Below, one piece after another: positions 1 through 6,131 of a stretch of DNA of 12,571 bases. This DNA is from Verrucomicrobiota bacterium (GTDB lineage Bacteria; Verrucomicrobiota; Verrucomicrobiia; Opitutales; Opitutaceae). The notes under the pieces are model-generated. The model made no database searches. It saw only the letters and a program-made list of their open reading frames with translations, and was not told where the DNA came from. The translations under genes and the position numbers were made by a program. The stretch's first letter is position 1. Every line of letters starts with the position of its first letter. The stretch spans positions 1 through 12,571 of the forward strand of contig JAEWKR010000172.1 in NCBI GenBank assembly GCA_023457715.1, in the 5' to 3' direction.

Positions 1-57
1 CGGGCGCTGCGACTGTCTTGGGCGTCACGCGATGAACAGGTTTGTCCAAGGACCGAG

Positions 58-120
58 CCTCCGTGTCCTCCTTGTCGGAGCTCTGTGCTCTCTCTGGCTA
101 CTTCGGAATCCAGGTCGAAC
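58..120. repeat. 63-nt direct repeat, copy 1
   Basis: This copy matches 225-287 over 63 nt without a gap and with 5 mismatches by eye. The two copies start 167 nt apart. The body contains the phrase GGCTACTTCGGAATCCAGGT. On the minus strand it reads as an AGCCA-CAGAG-GCAC-GGAG-type string, which resembles short-phrase intergenic repeats of Opitutus-like genomes. That family assignment is from memory. Confidence 0.75.
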
Positions 121-224
121 ATCGAACGAGTCCGCGGCTATCCGAACGTAGCGAAGAGCGCCAGCGATTCGACGGCTGACCTCCAAAGCCCCGACAAATA
201 AACCGGTCTGGCGCGAGGACGCGG

Positions 225-287
225 CCTCCGTGGCCTCCGTGTCGGAGCTCCGTGCTCTCTGTGGCTACTTCGGAATCCAGGTCCAAC
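225..287. repeat. 63-nt direct repeat, copy 2
   Basis: Second copy of the 58-120 repeat. It is followed by CCAACGTCCAACACCCAACA, a run of AAC-type short phrases. The first copy is similarly followed by GAACATCGAACGAG. The shared pattern of a conserved block followed by an AAC-phrase tail suggests two insertions or duplications of one element family that have since drifted. Confidence 0.75.
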
Positions 288-346
288 GTCCAACACCCAA
301 CATCGGGGTAGAACCGCAACGCCGCGGGCGGCATGCGGGGCGGCGG

Positions 347-446
347 TTTTGAGTTTTGGGTTTTGAGTTTTGGGTTACGGCAAGGGCGCCGGAAGGCGCG
401 GTTGGCTGGTCCCGAACCCAGAACCCAAAACTCAAAACCCAAAACT
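347..446. repeat. Fold-back element built from GTTTTGAGTTTTGGG phrases
   Basis: Left arm 352-376 and right arm 422-446 are perfect reverse complements over 25 bp, with a 45-nt GC-rich spacer (377-421). Each arm is itself a tandem of short TTTTGAG and TTTTGGG phrases. The left arm extends further as repeated phrases back to 347. The symmetric structure would form a long hairpin in RNA or a cruciform in DNA. It is not a normal terminator because the stem is AT-rich and tandem-repetitive and there is no dedicated U-tract. It is most likely a non-autonomous interspersed repeat. Confidence 0.8.
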
Positions 447-462
447 GACCCGTTTGCGGGTC

Positions 463-490
463 TTGACTCACTCCGCCCCGTCTGAAACAT
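463..490 (+). promoter_or_regulatory. Weak sigma70-like promoter candidate for the small basic ORF
   Basis: TTGACT (463-468) is a good -35 match. AAACAT (485-490) is a poor -10 match at 16 nt spacing. Placement about 25 nt before the ATG at 516 would give a very short leader, which suits a small gene with its own terminator. The -10 is weak, so this remains a guess. Confidence 0.3.
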
Positions 491-515
491 CGGCCGCTTT
501 ACTCGAACAACTCCT

Positions 516-611
516 ATGGGCCAACAATCCAACAAGATCATCAAACGCAGTCGCCGTGCCGCCTACCTGAAGCGCAAGAAGGAGCGCATCAAGGCTGCCA
601 AGAAGAAGTAA
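516..611 (+). CDS. 31-residue highly basic protein, possible ribosome-associated small protein
   Basis: The ORF starts at ATG 516 and ends at TAA 609-611. It encodes 31 residues beginning MGQQSNKIIK and ending in three lysines, with 14 Lys/Arg and a single acidic residue (Glu23). The composition and size resemble the smallest ribosomal proteins or RNA-binding tails. I do not recognise a named family, though the MGQQ-N-K start and a Tyr-Leu-Lys-Arg-Lys-Lys core feel familiar from Opitutus-type genomes. Support for it being real comes from a strong intrinsic terminator 30 nt after the stop, a possible promoter before it, and rimO, a ribosomal-protein-modifying enzyme, immediately downstream. 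There is no clear Shine-Dalgarno sequence; the leader ends GAACAACTCCT. The reading frame has no membrane segment or signal peptide. The role in translation is inferred from composition and neighbourhood only. Confidence 0.7.
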   Translation: MGQQSNKIIKRSRRAAYLKRKKERIKAAKKK

Positions 612-640
612 GCCCGCGTTTACCCGAGTATTTCCGACGT

Positions 641-664
641 GGCCCCGATCTTCGGGGCCTTTTT
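641..664 (+). terminator. Intrinsic terminator after the small basic ORF
   Basis: The 8-bp perfect stem GGCCCCGA (641-648) / TCGGGGCC (652-659) has a 3-nt loop and is followed by five T (660-664). It lies between the small ORF (stop at 611) and rimO (ATG at 695), so the two genes are probably separate transcripts or joined only by read-through. Confidence 0.88.
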
Positions 665-694
665 GCTTATTAGCCATCCGTTCCCGCATCGCCC

Positions 695-2107
695 ATGATC
701 AAGGTCAGTCTCATCTCGCTCGGTTGCGCCAAGAATCTCGTCGATAGCGAGATCATGGTGGGGCATCTGCATCAGGCCGGCATGTCCGTCATCCCCGACG
801 CCGACAAAGCCGACGTGGTGATCGTCAACACCTGCTCGTTCATCGAGTCGTCGAAGGAGGAGTCGATCGGGCACATCCTCGAGTTGAACGAGCAACGCGG
901 GATGAAGAAGCGCCGCCGCGATCAGAAGTTGATCGTCGCCGGTTGCATGTCGCAGCGGTTTGCCAAGGACCTGCCGAACGCGCTGCCCGAGGTGGATGCC
1001 TTCATCGGCCTCGACCAGGTCACCAAGGTCGCTCCGATCATCCAGGAGATCTACGCGAAGGAGCGCGGGCTGGAGCACCACGCGGTGTCGTACATCGAGG
1101 GCCGTTCGACGTATATCCCCGATTACACCACGCCGCGGTTCCGGCTGACGCCCCGCCACTTCGCCTACCTCAAGATTGCCGAAGGCTGCAACCATCCCTG
1201 CACCTTCTGCATCATCCCGCAGATCCGCGGGCGCCATCGCAGCCGCACGGTGGAAAGTGTCGTCGCCGAAGCGCGCCAGCTGGTCGCCGAGGGCGTGAAG
1301 GAGATCAACCTGATCTCCCAGGACACGACCTTCTTCGGGATGGATACATGGGAGCAGCGGCCGAATCCCCGCACGCCGGTCGATTCCTCGCGCGGCACGG
1401 CGCTCACCACCCTCCTCCGCCAGCTGAATGCGATCGAGGGCGATTTCTGGATCCGGCTGCTTTACACCCATCCGGCGCACTGGAGCGACGAGCTCATCCG
1501 CACCATCGCCGAGTGCCCCAAGGTGGCCCGGTACATCGACATTCCGCTGCAGCACATCAGCGACCACATGCTTGGGCTGATGCAGCGCGAAACCTCGTCG
1601 GCCTACATTCGCGACCTGATCCAGCGTATCCGCCGCGGCATTCCAGGCATCGCCGTGCGCACCACGTTCATCGTCGGTTTCCCCGGCGAGACCGAGGCCG
1701 ACGTCGATGAGCTTTGCGCGTACATCCGCGAAACGCGGTTCGAGCGCCTCGGCGTCTTCCGCTACTCCCAGGAGGAGGGCACGCGGGCCGCGAAGATGGA
1801 GGAACAGGTGCCCAAGAAGCTCAAGGAGGCGCGCTGGCACCGCGTGATGAAGCTGCAGCAGGAAATCGCCGCCGAAGTCAGCAGCAGTCATGTCGGCCGC
1901 ACGCTCAAGGTGCTCGTCGAGGAACCCGGCGTGGCCCGCGGCGAGGCCGACGCACCCGATATCGACGGCCGGGTCTACGTGCCCCTGACCGTTCCCACCG
2001 GCGAGTTCGTCAACGTGAAGATCACCGGTTTCGAAAATTACGACCTGCTCGCTCTCCCCGTGGGCCAACAGCCGTCCGTCCGGAAGGTCGCGAAGCAGGC
2101 GCAGTAG
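695..2107 (+). CDS. rimO: Ribosomal protein uS12 methylthiotransferase RimO
   Basis: This is a radical-SAM enzyme that adds a methylthio group to the beta-carbon of a conserved aspartate in ribosomal protein S12, using two [4Fe-4S] clusters and S-adenosylmethionine in the cytoplasm. The 470-residue product has the family's three parts. The N-terminal MTTase domain carries cluster-ligating cysteines at C11 (SLGCAKNLVDSE), C47 (NTCSF) and C84 (AGCMSQR). The radical-SAM core has CNHPCTFC, giving C165, C169 and C172. The C-terminal TRAM-like domain spans about residues 395-460. SLGCAKNLVDSE is typical of RimO rather than MiaB. The ATG at 695 starts MIKVSLISLG, exactly at the family N-terminus. 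There is no obvious Shine-Dalgarno sequence. The gene follows a terminator and is probably transcribed on its own. The length is near that of E. coli RimO, somewhat longer. No key residue is missing. Confidence 0.97.
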   Translation: MIKVSLISLGCAKNLVDSEIMVGHLHQAGMSVIPDADKADVVIVNTCSFIESSKEESIGHILELNEQRGMKKRRRDQKLIVAGCMSQRFAKDLPNALPEVDAFIGLDQVTKVAPIIQEIYAKERGLEHHAVSYIEGRSTYIPDYTTPRFRLTPRHFAYLKIAEGCNHPCTFCIIPQIRGRHRSRTVESVVAEARQLVAEGVKEINLISQDTTFFGMDTWEQRPNPRTPVDSSRGTALTTLLRQLNAIEGDFWIRLLYTHPAHWSDELIRTIAECPKVARYIDIPLQHISDHMLGLMQRETSSAYIRDLIQRIRRGIPGIAVRTTFIVGFPGETEADVDELCAYIRETRFERLGVFRYSQEEGTRAAKMEEQVPKKLKEARWHRVMKLQQEIAAEVSSSHVGRTLKVLVEEPGVARGEADAPDIDGRVYVPLTVPTGEFVNVKITGFENYDLLALPVGQQPSVRKVAKQAQ

Positions 2108-2123
2108 GCGCCGGCCAAGCGGC

Positions 2124-2348
2124 GGGTTCAGGGCTCAGGGTTCAGCCGGAACTATGCAGACGGATTAACCACGAATGGACACGAATGAACACGAATAGGA
2201 GAGTAAACACGAATGCAGCCCGTGAGTGGTCCCGCTCACTGTTTTGTGCCTGCGCGGAAGTGATGATTTTCCCAGGTCTTCATTCGTGTCGATTCGTGTC
2301 CATTCGTGGTTAACTGAATCGTTCCGGTTTAGGGCTCAGCGTTCAGGG
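2124..2348. repeat. Composite fold-back repeat (ACGAAT phrases) between convergent genes
   Basis: The inner arms 2165-2196 and 2282-2313 are inverted copies over 32 nt with 2 mismatches. Each arm is three tandem phrases of the type CACGAATGGA flanked by GGTTAA or TTAACC. An extra ACACGAAT phrase follows the left arm at about 2207-2214. Outside the arms are direct copies of a GGGTTCAGGGCTCAGG-type phrase at 2124-2145 and 2326-2348. The core of about 85 nt (2197-2281) includes a small hairpin, GTGAG (2222-2226) with CTCAC (2235-2239). No transposase or convincing ORF is inside. The element sits between the ends of rimO (plus) and the response regulator (minus). It may also end transcription from both sides, but there is no U-tract. 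Confidence 0.8.
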
Positions 2349-2360
2349 CAGATCTGGAGT

Positions 2361-2424
2361 GTCTGCGATTTTCCGAGATGCCGGACCCGAGCCCGTCCTG
2401 GATCCTGGATCCAAGATCGCAGAC
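2361..2424. repeat. Short inverted repeat enclosing GGATCCTGGATCC
   Basis: GTCTGCGAT (2361-2369) and ATCGCAGAC (2416-2424) are perfect 9-bp inverted copies. The 46-nt loop holds the self-similar string CCTGGATCCTGGATCCAAG. The element lies a few bases before the end of the response-regulator gene, which reads toward it. It is probably part of the intergenic repeat mosaic or a weak transcription end. The function is not evident. Confidence 0.5.
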
Positions 2425-2431
2425 CCTATCC

Positions 2432-3178
2432 TCACAGCGTCCCCAACACTTCGCGGAGACGTTCCAGCTCCTTGGCCAGTTTTTCGCCGTGATGCTGCGC
2501 CAGCTTGAGGAAATGCGGCATGTCGCTGGTCAGCGGCTTGACGCGGTAAGGGCCGAGGCCCTGCTCCGCCTCCTGCAGCCGCGCGGCGGCGGCGGCGGCA
2601 CCCAGGGAGGCCAGCATCTGCCGGAGATGGGGCGCCCGGATCACCAGCCCCCGCACCCGCGCAAAATCGGCGGCCCGGCGGGCATCGCCGGCCCACAGTT
2701 CCGCGACCCGCACGAAATGACCCAGCAGTTCCCGATGCGTGTCGCGATCGATCTCGAACCGCTGCCGCACCCCCACGAGATCGCGCACCACCGGCACATC
2801 CACGACCACCGGGCGGCACAACTGAAGCACCCGATCCAGCACGGTCGCGCGCGTGAACGGCTTGACCAGAAAGTTGCGAATGCCCTTGGCGGCGACCTGC
2901 GCCACCGTGGTGCGATCGGTGTTGCCCGTGCAGACGATGATCGGGATCTCGGCAAACCGGGTATCGGCATGCATGCGCGTGATCAATTCGAGGCCGGAGA
3001 GCCCCGGGAGGGTCAGGTCGATGATCGCGAGCGCCACGTCCCCCTGCGCCTCCAGCGTCTGCCAGGCGGTCAGCCCATCCGCGGCCGGCAGCAGTTCGTA
3101 ACCCACCTGGGCGGACGAAAGAATGTCGACCATCAGCGTCCGGGCATCGGCGTCATCTTCGGCGATGAGTATCTTCAT
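2432..3178 (-). CDS. Response regulator with receiver and C-terminal HPt-like domain
   Basis: The 248-residue protein has a receiver domain at about residues 1-120, with acidic pair D8/D9, phospho-acceptor D54 (AIIDLTLPG), T84 (VCTGNT) and K106 (FLVKPF). Residues 130-248 form a helical region that reads like an HPt domain: RFEIDRDTHRELLGHF, then APHLRQMLASLGA, then an A-rich helix ending LQEAEQGL. In canonical HPt domains the active site reads A-H-x-L-K-G with L-G-A six residues after the G. Here the aligned His position is Pro183 and the histidine is one place later, at H184. There is no DNA-binding domain, so output would be by protein contact or phosphotransfer. The start is ATG 3178, which begins MKILIAEDD and has AGGA six bases upstream. 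The frame remains open upstream to 3406 but that sequence is not receiver-like. The gene is divergent from the hybrid kinase at 3405, its likely partner. Confidence 0.9.
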   Translation of the reverse strand: MKILIAEDDADARTLMVDILSSAQVGYELLPAADGLTAWQTLEAQGDVALAIIDLTLPGLSGLELITRMHADTRFAEIPIIVCTGNTDRTTVAQVAAKGIRNFLVKPFTRATVLDRVLQLCRPVVVDVPVVRDLVGVRQRFEIDRDTHRELLGHFVRVAELWAGDARRAADFARVRGLVIRAPHLRQMLASLGAAAAAARLQEAEQGLGPYRVKPLTSDMPHFLKLAQHHGEKLAKELERLREVLGTL

Positions 3179-3334
3179 GGGCAGTCCTAAGGAGTCAGTT
3201 CGGCCGGCGGCATGCAACACTGCGGGCGAATGCCCGCGTTTCAGTATCGAAACTTCCGGCGACCCGCGTTCCCGCAGCGGACCCCGCGGGACACACGCCG
3301 CCGCGGTGTCGGCGTCTCCCGGCCGGCGTTCAGG

Positions 3335-3362
3335 ATTGTAACTCCGAATCCAGCCTCCTGAA
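3335..3362 (-). promoter_or_regulatory. Candidate promoter for the receiver-HPt-like regulator
   Basis: On the minus strand TACAAT (3335-3340) is a good -10 element. TTCAGG (3357-3362) is a weak -35 element with a 16-nt spacer. It would give a leader of roughly 150 nt before ATG 3178. That leader contains a GC-rich hairpin, GCGGGC (3222-3227) with GCCCGC (3232-3237). No matching promoter was found for the kinase on the other strand. Confidence 0.3.
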
Positions 3363-3404
3363 CTCCACGCCGCGGCCCCGCCGCTCCGTCGCAGCTCCGC
3401 TGCC

Positions 3405-5474
3405 ATGCCCCTCCATTACGTCGTCACCTACCGCCTGGACTTCCTGGCGCTCGGCCTGTTCTCGGTTGCCGCCCTGTGGTTGAGCACCCGCTACGTGCGG
3501 GCACGGCGCTCCACGGTGATGCGGATCCCGGCGCCGATGCATTTCGCCGTGTGGCTGCTCATGACCGCCGCCGGGGTGATCGCCGAGTTCGCCGCCGAGA
3601 GCCAGCGCCAGTACATGGTGTCTGTTTTCAGCGGGTACGGTCCCACCTTTGCGCACGAACTCGCCGAAGCCGGTCACGCGCAGGTGCAGTTCTCCACCGC
3701 AGCCGATGATCCGGCCTACCTGCGGCTGATCGAACGGCAGAAAACGTGGCTGCAGCTGAATCCGTTCATCTCCGACATCTACACCGTCCGCCGCGACGAC
3801 CAGGGGCACATCCGGTTCCTCGTCGATTCGGAAACCGACTACGACCGCAACGGCCGTTACGAAGGTCCTCGCGAGACCCGCACGCCGATTGGCGAGGTCT
3901 TTTTCGACGCCACCCCCGCGTTCTTCGACGCCGCAGCGGGCCGCCCCGCCTTCGACAGCGATCTGGCGCCCAATCGCTGGGGCGTGTTTGTCACGTCGCT
4001 GACGCCGATCCGGGACGCCGAGGGCCGGGTCGATGCGGTGGTCGGGGTCGATTATCCGGCCGACCACTGGCTGTCGGCCATCGCGAGCCGACGAGCGCTG
4101 GTGCTGACGCTGCTCGGCATGCTGATCCTGCTCCTCATCACCAGTGCCGCGCTGATGACCCTGATGCGCAGCGAGATCTTCGAACGCCGCGCCACGGAGC
4201 GGAAACTGCAGCTGGCCAAGGACGCCGCCGATGAAGCCAACCGGGCCAAAGGCAGCTTCCTGGCCATCATGAGCCATGAGATCCGCACGCCGCTGACCGC
4301 GATCACCGGGTATGCGAGCATGCTGGAGGACACGCCCCTCGACACGACCCAGCAGCGCTACGTGCGCACGCTGCGCCGCGGCGCGACAAGTCTGGTGGAT
4401 CTGCTGAACAACGTGCTCGACTTCTCCCGCATCGAGGAAGGCAAGCTCCAGCTGGAACATATCCCGTGCAGCCCCGCCAGCATCGCCCATGACGTGCTGG
4501 ACCTGCTGTCCGCGGCGGCCAACGACAAGGGGCTGCGCCTGGTGAACAACGATCAACTGCCCGCCGGCCTGACGGTGTCCGCCGATCCGGCCCGGCTGCG
4601 GCAGATCCTCATGAATCTGATCGGGAACGCGGTGAAATTCACCGCCGCGGGCTCGGTCACGGTCACCGCCCGCTGGATCTCCGAGGCGGAGGGCGAGGCC
4701 ACGGGCCGGCTGGTCTTCATCGTCGCCGACACGGGGCCCGGCATCCCGGCGGAAAAACTGGCGAACCTGTTTCAGATGTTTGCCCAGGCCGACACCGCGG
4801 TGGCGCGCAAGCACGGCGGATCGGGACTCGGCCTGGCCATCTCGCGCCAGCTGGCCGAACTGATGCGTGGCCGGATCGAGGTCGAGAGCACCGTCGGACG
4901 CGGATCGGAATTCGTCGTCACGCTGCCGTGCGAGCGCATCCCCGCCGCACCTGTCGCGCCGGCGCGTCCGATCCCGGTTGCGCCAGCCCTGGCGGGCGTG
5001 GAGTCACCCTCCGCCGCCAGCGAAGCCGGCCCGGCCCCCGCCCTCCCGGATCGCCCACCGGCCGACACCCTCGTGCCGCAGGCCTTGCCGGGCAATCGGC
5101 GCCTGCTCGTGGTCGACGACAACCCGCACAACCGCGAAGTGCTGAAGTCCTTCATGGTGAAATCGGGGTATCAGGTCGACCTCGCCAACAGCGGCGCGCT
5201 CGCGGTCCAGATGGTCGCCGAGCGCACCTATGCCGCCGTCCTCATGGACCTCGCGATGCCGGGGATGGACGGCTACGAGGCCACCGCGCAGATCCGGGCG
5301 CTCGCGCACGGACCTAACGTTCCGATCATCGCGGTCACGGCCTCGGCGTTGGAAGCGGTTCGGCAGAAATGCTTCGCCGCGGGGATGGACGATTTCGTGG
5401 CCAAGCCGGTCGAGCGCGAGCGAGTCCTGGAAGCACTTGATCGACAGTTTCTTAAGTACGCCTCCAAAACGTGA
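3405..5474 (+). CDS. Membrane-bound hybrid sensor histidine kinase (Cache-like sensor, HisKA, HATPase, receiver)
   Basis: The 689-residue inner-membrane kinase has hydrophobic segments at about 13-28 and 46-62, then an extracytoplasmic sensor of about 160 residues. The sensor's later part (FLVDSETDYDRNG ... GVFVTSLTPIRDAEGRVDAVVGVDY) resembles PDC/Cache ligand-binding domains. A third membrane segment spans about 229-250. A short coiled linker leads to HisKA with phospho-acceptor H291 (SHEIRTPL). The ATPase domain has its N box at N404-F412 (NLIGNAVKF), G1 at D442 (DTGPGIP) and G2 at G471 (GGSGLGLAIS). A Pro/Ala-rich linker (about 505-565) joins a receiver with D615 (VLMDLAMPG), T645 and K667. 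All catalytic residues are present. The start at ATG 3405 keeps the first membrane helix; the next ATG, at codon 39, would lose it. There is no clear Shine-Dalgarno sequence. With the divergent receiver-HPt-like gene and the receiver downstream it probably forms a phosphorelay. The ligand is unknown. Confidence 0.95.
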   Translation: MPLHYVVTYRLDFLALGLFSVAALWLSTRYVRARRSTVMRIPAPMHFAVWLLMTAAGVIAEFAAESQRQYMVSVFSGYGPTFAHELAEAGHAQVQFSTAADDPAYLRLIERQKTWLQLNPFISDIYTVRRDDQGHIRFLVDSETDYDRNGRYEGPRETRTPIGEVFFDATPAFFDAAAGRPAFDSDLAPNRWGVFVTSLTPIRDAEGRVDAVVGVDYPADHWLSAIASRRALVLTLLGMLILLLITSAALMTLMRSEIFERRATERKLQLAKDAADEANRAKGSFLAIMSHEIRTPLTAITGYASMLEDTPLDTTQQRYVRTLRRGATSLVDLLNNVLDFSRIEEGKLQLEHIPCSPASIAHDVLDLLSAAANDKGLRLVNNDQLPAGLTVSADPARLRQILMNLIGNAVKFTAAGSVTVTARWISEAEGEATGRLVFIVADTGPGIPAEKLANLFQMFAQADTAVARKHGGSGLGLAISRQLAELMRGRIEVESTVGRGSEFVVTLPCERIPAAPVAPARPIPVAPALAGVESPSAASEAGPAPALPDRPPADTLVPQALPGNRRLLVVDDNPHNREVLKSFMVKSGYQVDLANSGALAVQMVAERTYAAVLMDLAMPGMDGYEATAQIRALAHGPNVPIIAVTASALEAVRQKCFAAGMDDFVAKPVERERVLEALDRQFLKYASKT

Positions 5475-5494
5475 CTCGCGCGGTCGTGCGCGAG
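5475..5494 (+). terminator. GC-rich hairpin directly after the hybrid kinase
   Basis: CTCGCGC (5475-5481) pairs perfectly with GCGCGAG (5488-5494) around a 6-nt loop, beginning on the base after the TGA stop. No T-run follows, so it may be only an mRNA 3' structure or a partial terminator before the downstream receiver gene. Confidence 0.35.
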
Positions 5495-5531
5495 GCCCCG
5501 CGCCTGCGGTGCCCAACGATCGACCGCACGA

Positions 5532-5563
5532 CGGTACGTAGTACCGCGAGCCCATGGTACGTA
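5532..5563. promoter_or_regulatory. Twin GGTACGTA sites with embedded palindrome, possible operator
   Basis: GGTACGTA occurs at 5533-5540 and again at 5556-5563, 23 bp start to start, close to two helical turns. The first copy lies inside a dyad CGGTAC-GTA-GTACCG (5532-5546). The pair lies in the short gap between the hybrid kinase and the downstream receiver gene, 56 bp before the chosen ATG. This fits a regulator-binding site, but chance or an mRNA hairpin is also possible. Confidence 0.3.
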
Positions 5564-5618
5564 AAAGCCTGCTCAACGTTTGATTCTATTCAGCGGGGAG
5601 CTCTGCCAAGTTGGACCC

Positions 5619-6131
5619 ATGGGATCCGTCGAGTCTTTCCGCCGCCATGAGCCAATCCCGTTTCCTCCGTCTCGGCGAAGGATTCTGATCGTGGACGATC
5701 TCGCGACGAACCGGCTTGTGCTGCAAATGTTCCTGGAGCAGAACGGCTTCATCGCCGACCAAGCGTCCAGCGGCGAAGAGGCGGTCGACCTGGCACTGCG
5801 CAATCCGTACGACGCCATCCTGATGGACGTGCACATGCCGGTGGTGGATGGATTCGCGGCGACGCGACTGATCCGGCAACGGGAAGCGGGACCGGCCCGG
5901 CATCTGATCGTGGCGGTCACCGCGTCGGGCGAAGCCTGGACGCAGGAGCGTTGCCTCGCGTCGGGGATGGACGGCTATTTCGCCAAACCTCTCGATCTGG
6001 CGACCTTTTGTGAAACGCTCACGGACCTGATTGCGGTGCGCAAATCGCGCAACGCCGACGAGGACGAGTTCCTCCGCCTCGCGGTCACTGCGGGCGAAGG
6101 GCTTGGGCGCTCGACACAAATCGCCCAATAA
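5619..6131 (+). CDS. Stand-alone receiver-domain response regulator
   Basis: The 170-residue protein consists of a receiver domain at about residues 20-140, with D26/D27 (ILIVDDLATN), phospho-acceptor D70 (AILMDVHMPVVDG), T101 (VTASGE) and K123 (FAKPLD). No output domain follows, only a tail of about 28 residues. It resembles the C-terminal receivers of hybrid kinases and is likely a shuttle or output partner in the adjacent phosphorelay. ATG 5619 was chosen because the receiver begins soon after it. A TTG at 5580 would add 13 residues, and a GGGGAG at 5595-5600 lies too far from ATG 5619 to be decisive. An ATG at 5647 is in another frame. The last 15 codons overlap the 3' end of mpl on the opposite strand by 47 bp, so the tail may be a recent extension. 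Expression probably depends on the kinase promoter or the gap at 5475-5618. Confidence 0.88.
   Translation: MGSVESFRRHEPIPFPPSRRRILIVDDLATNRLVLQMFLEQNGFIADQASSGEEAVDLALRNPYDAILMDVHMPVVDGFAATRLIRQREAGPARHLIVAVTASGEAWTQERCLASGMDGYFAKPLDLATFCETLTDLIAVRKSRNADEDEFLRLAVTAGEGLGRSTQIAQ

Larger units (their letters stand above)
1..515. other. Non-coding repeat-rich spacer before the small basic ORF
   Basis: No reading frame here has a recognisable protein domain. The frames that are open run through direct repeats and fold-back sequence on both strands, as expected of GC-rich non-coding DNA. The stretch contains a 63-nt direct repeat (58-120 and 225-287), a perfect 25-bp inverted repeat (352-376 with 422-446) and a short hairpin at 447-462 (GACCCG, loop TTTG, CGGGTC). 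Read on the minus strand, that hairpin is followed by AGTTTTGGG, so it could act as a weak terminator for leftward transcription. No tRNA-like or rRNA-like sequence was seen. Confidence 0.6.

Noticed and set aside
620..2068. 482-codon open frame on the minus strand
   Set aside because: Antisense to rimO, which has all catalytic motifs. The predicted protein has no domain pattern.
3222..3237. GCGGGC/GCCCGC hairpin as a terminator or riboswitch
   Set aside because: The stem is only 6 bp with no following T-run, and it lies in the leader between divergent genes; such hairpins arise easily in GC-rich DNA.
3179..3406. Upstream extension of the receiver-HPt-like regulator by 76 codons
   Set aside because: The receiver fold starts exactly at MKILIAEDD with AGGA six bases before. 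The extension is low-complexity and would consume the divergent promoter region.
3330..4814. 494-codon open frame on the minus strand
   Set aside because: Antisense to the hybrid kinase; its composition is that of a shadow frame.
5580..5618. TTG 5580 as start of the stand-alone receiver gene
   Set aside because: It adds 13 residues without family support, and no ribosome-binding site was seen for it. ATG 5619 is simpler, though not proven.
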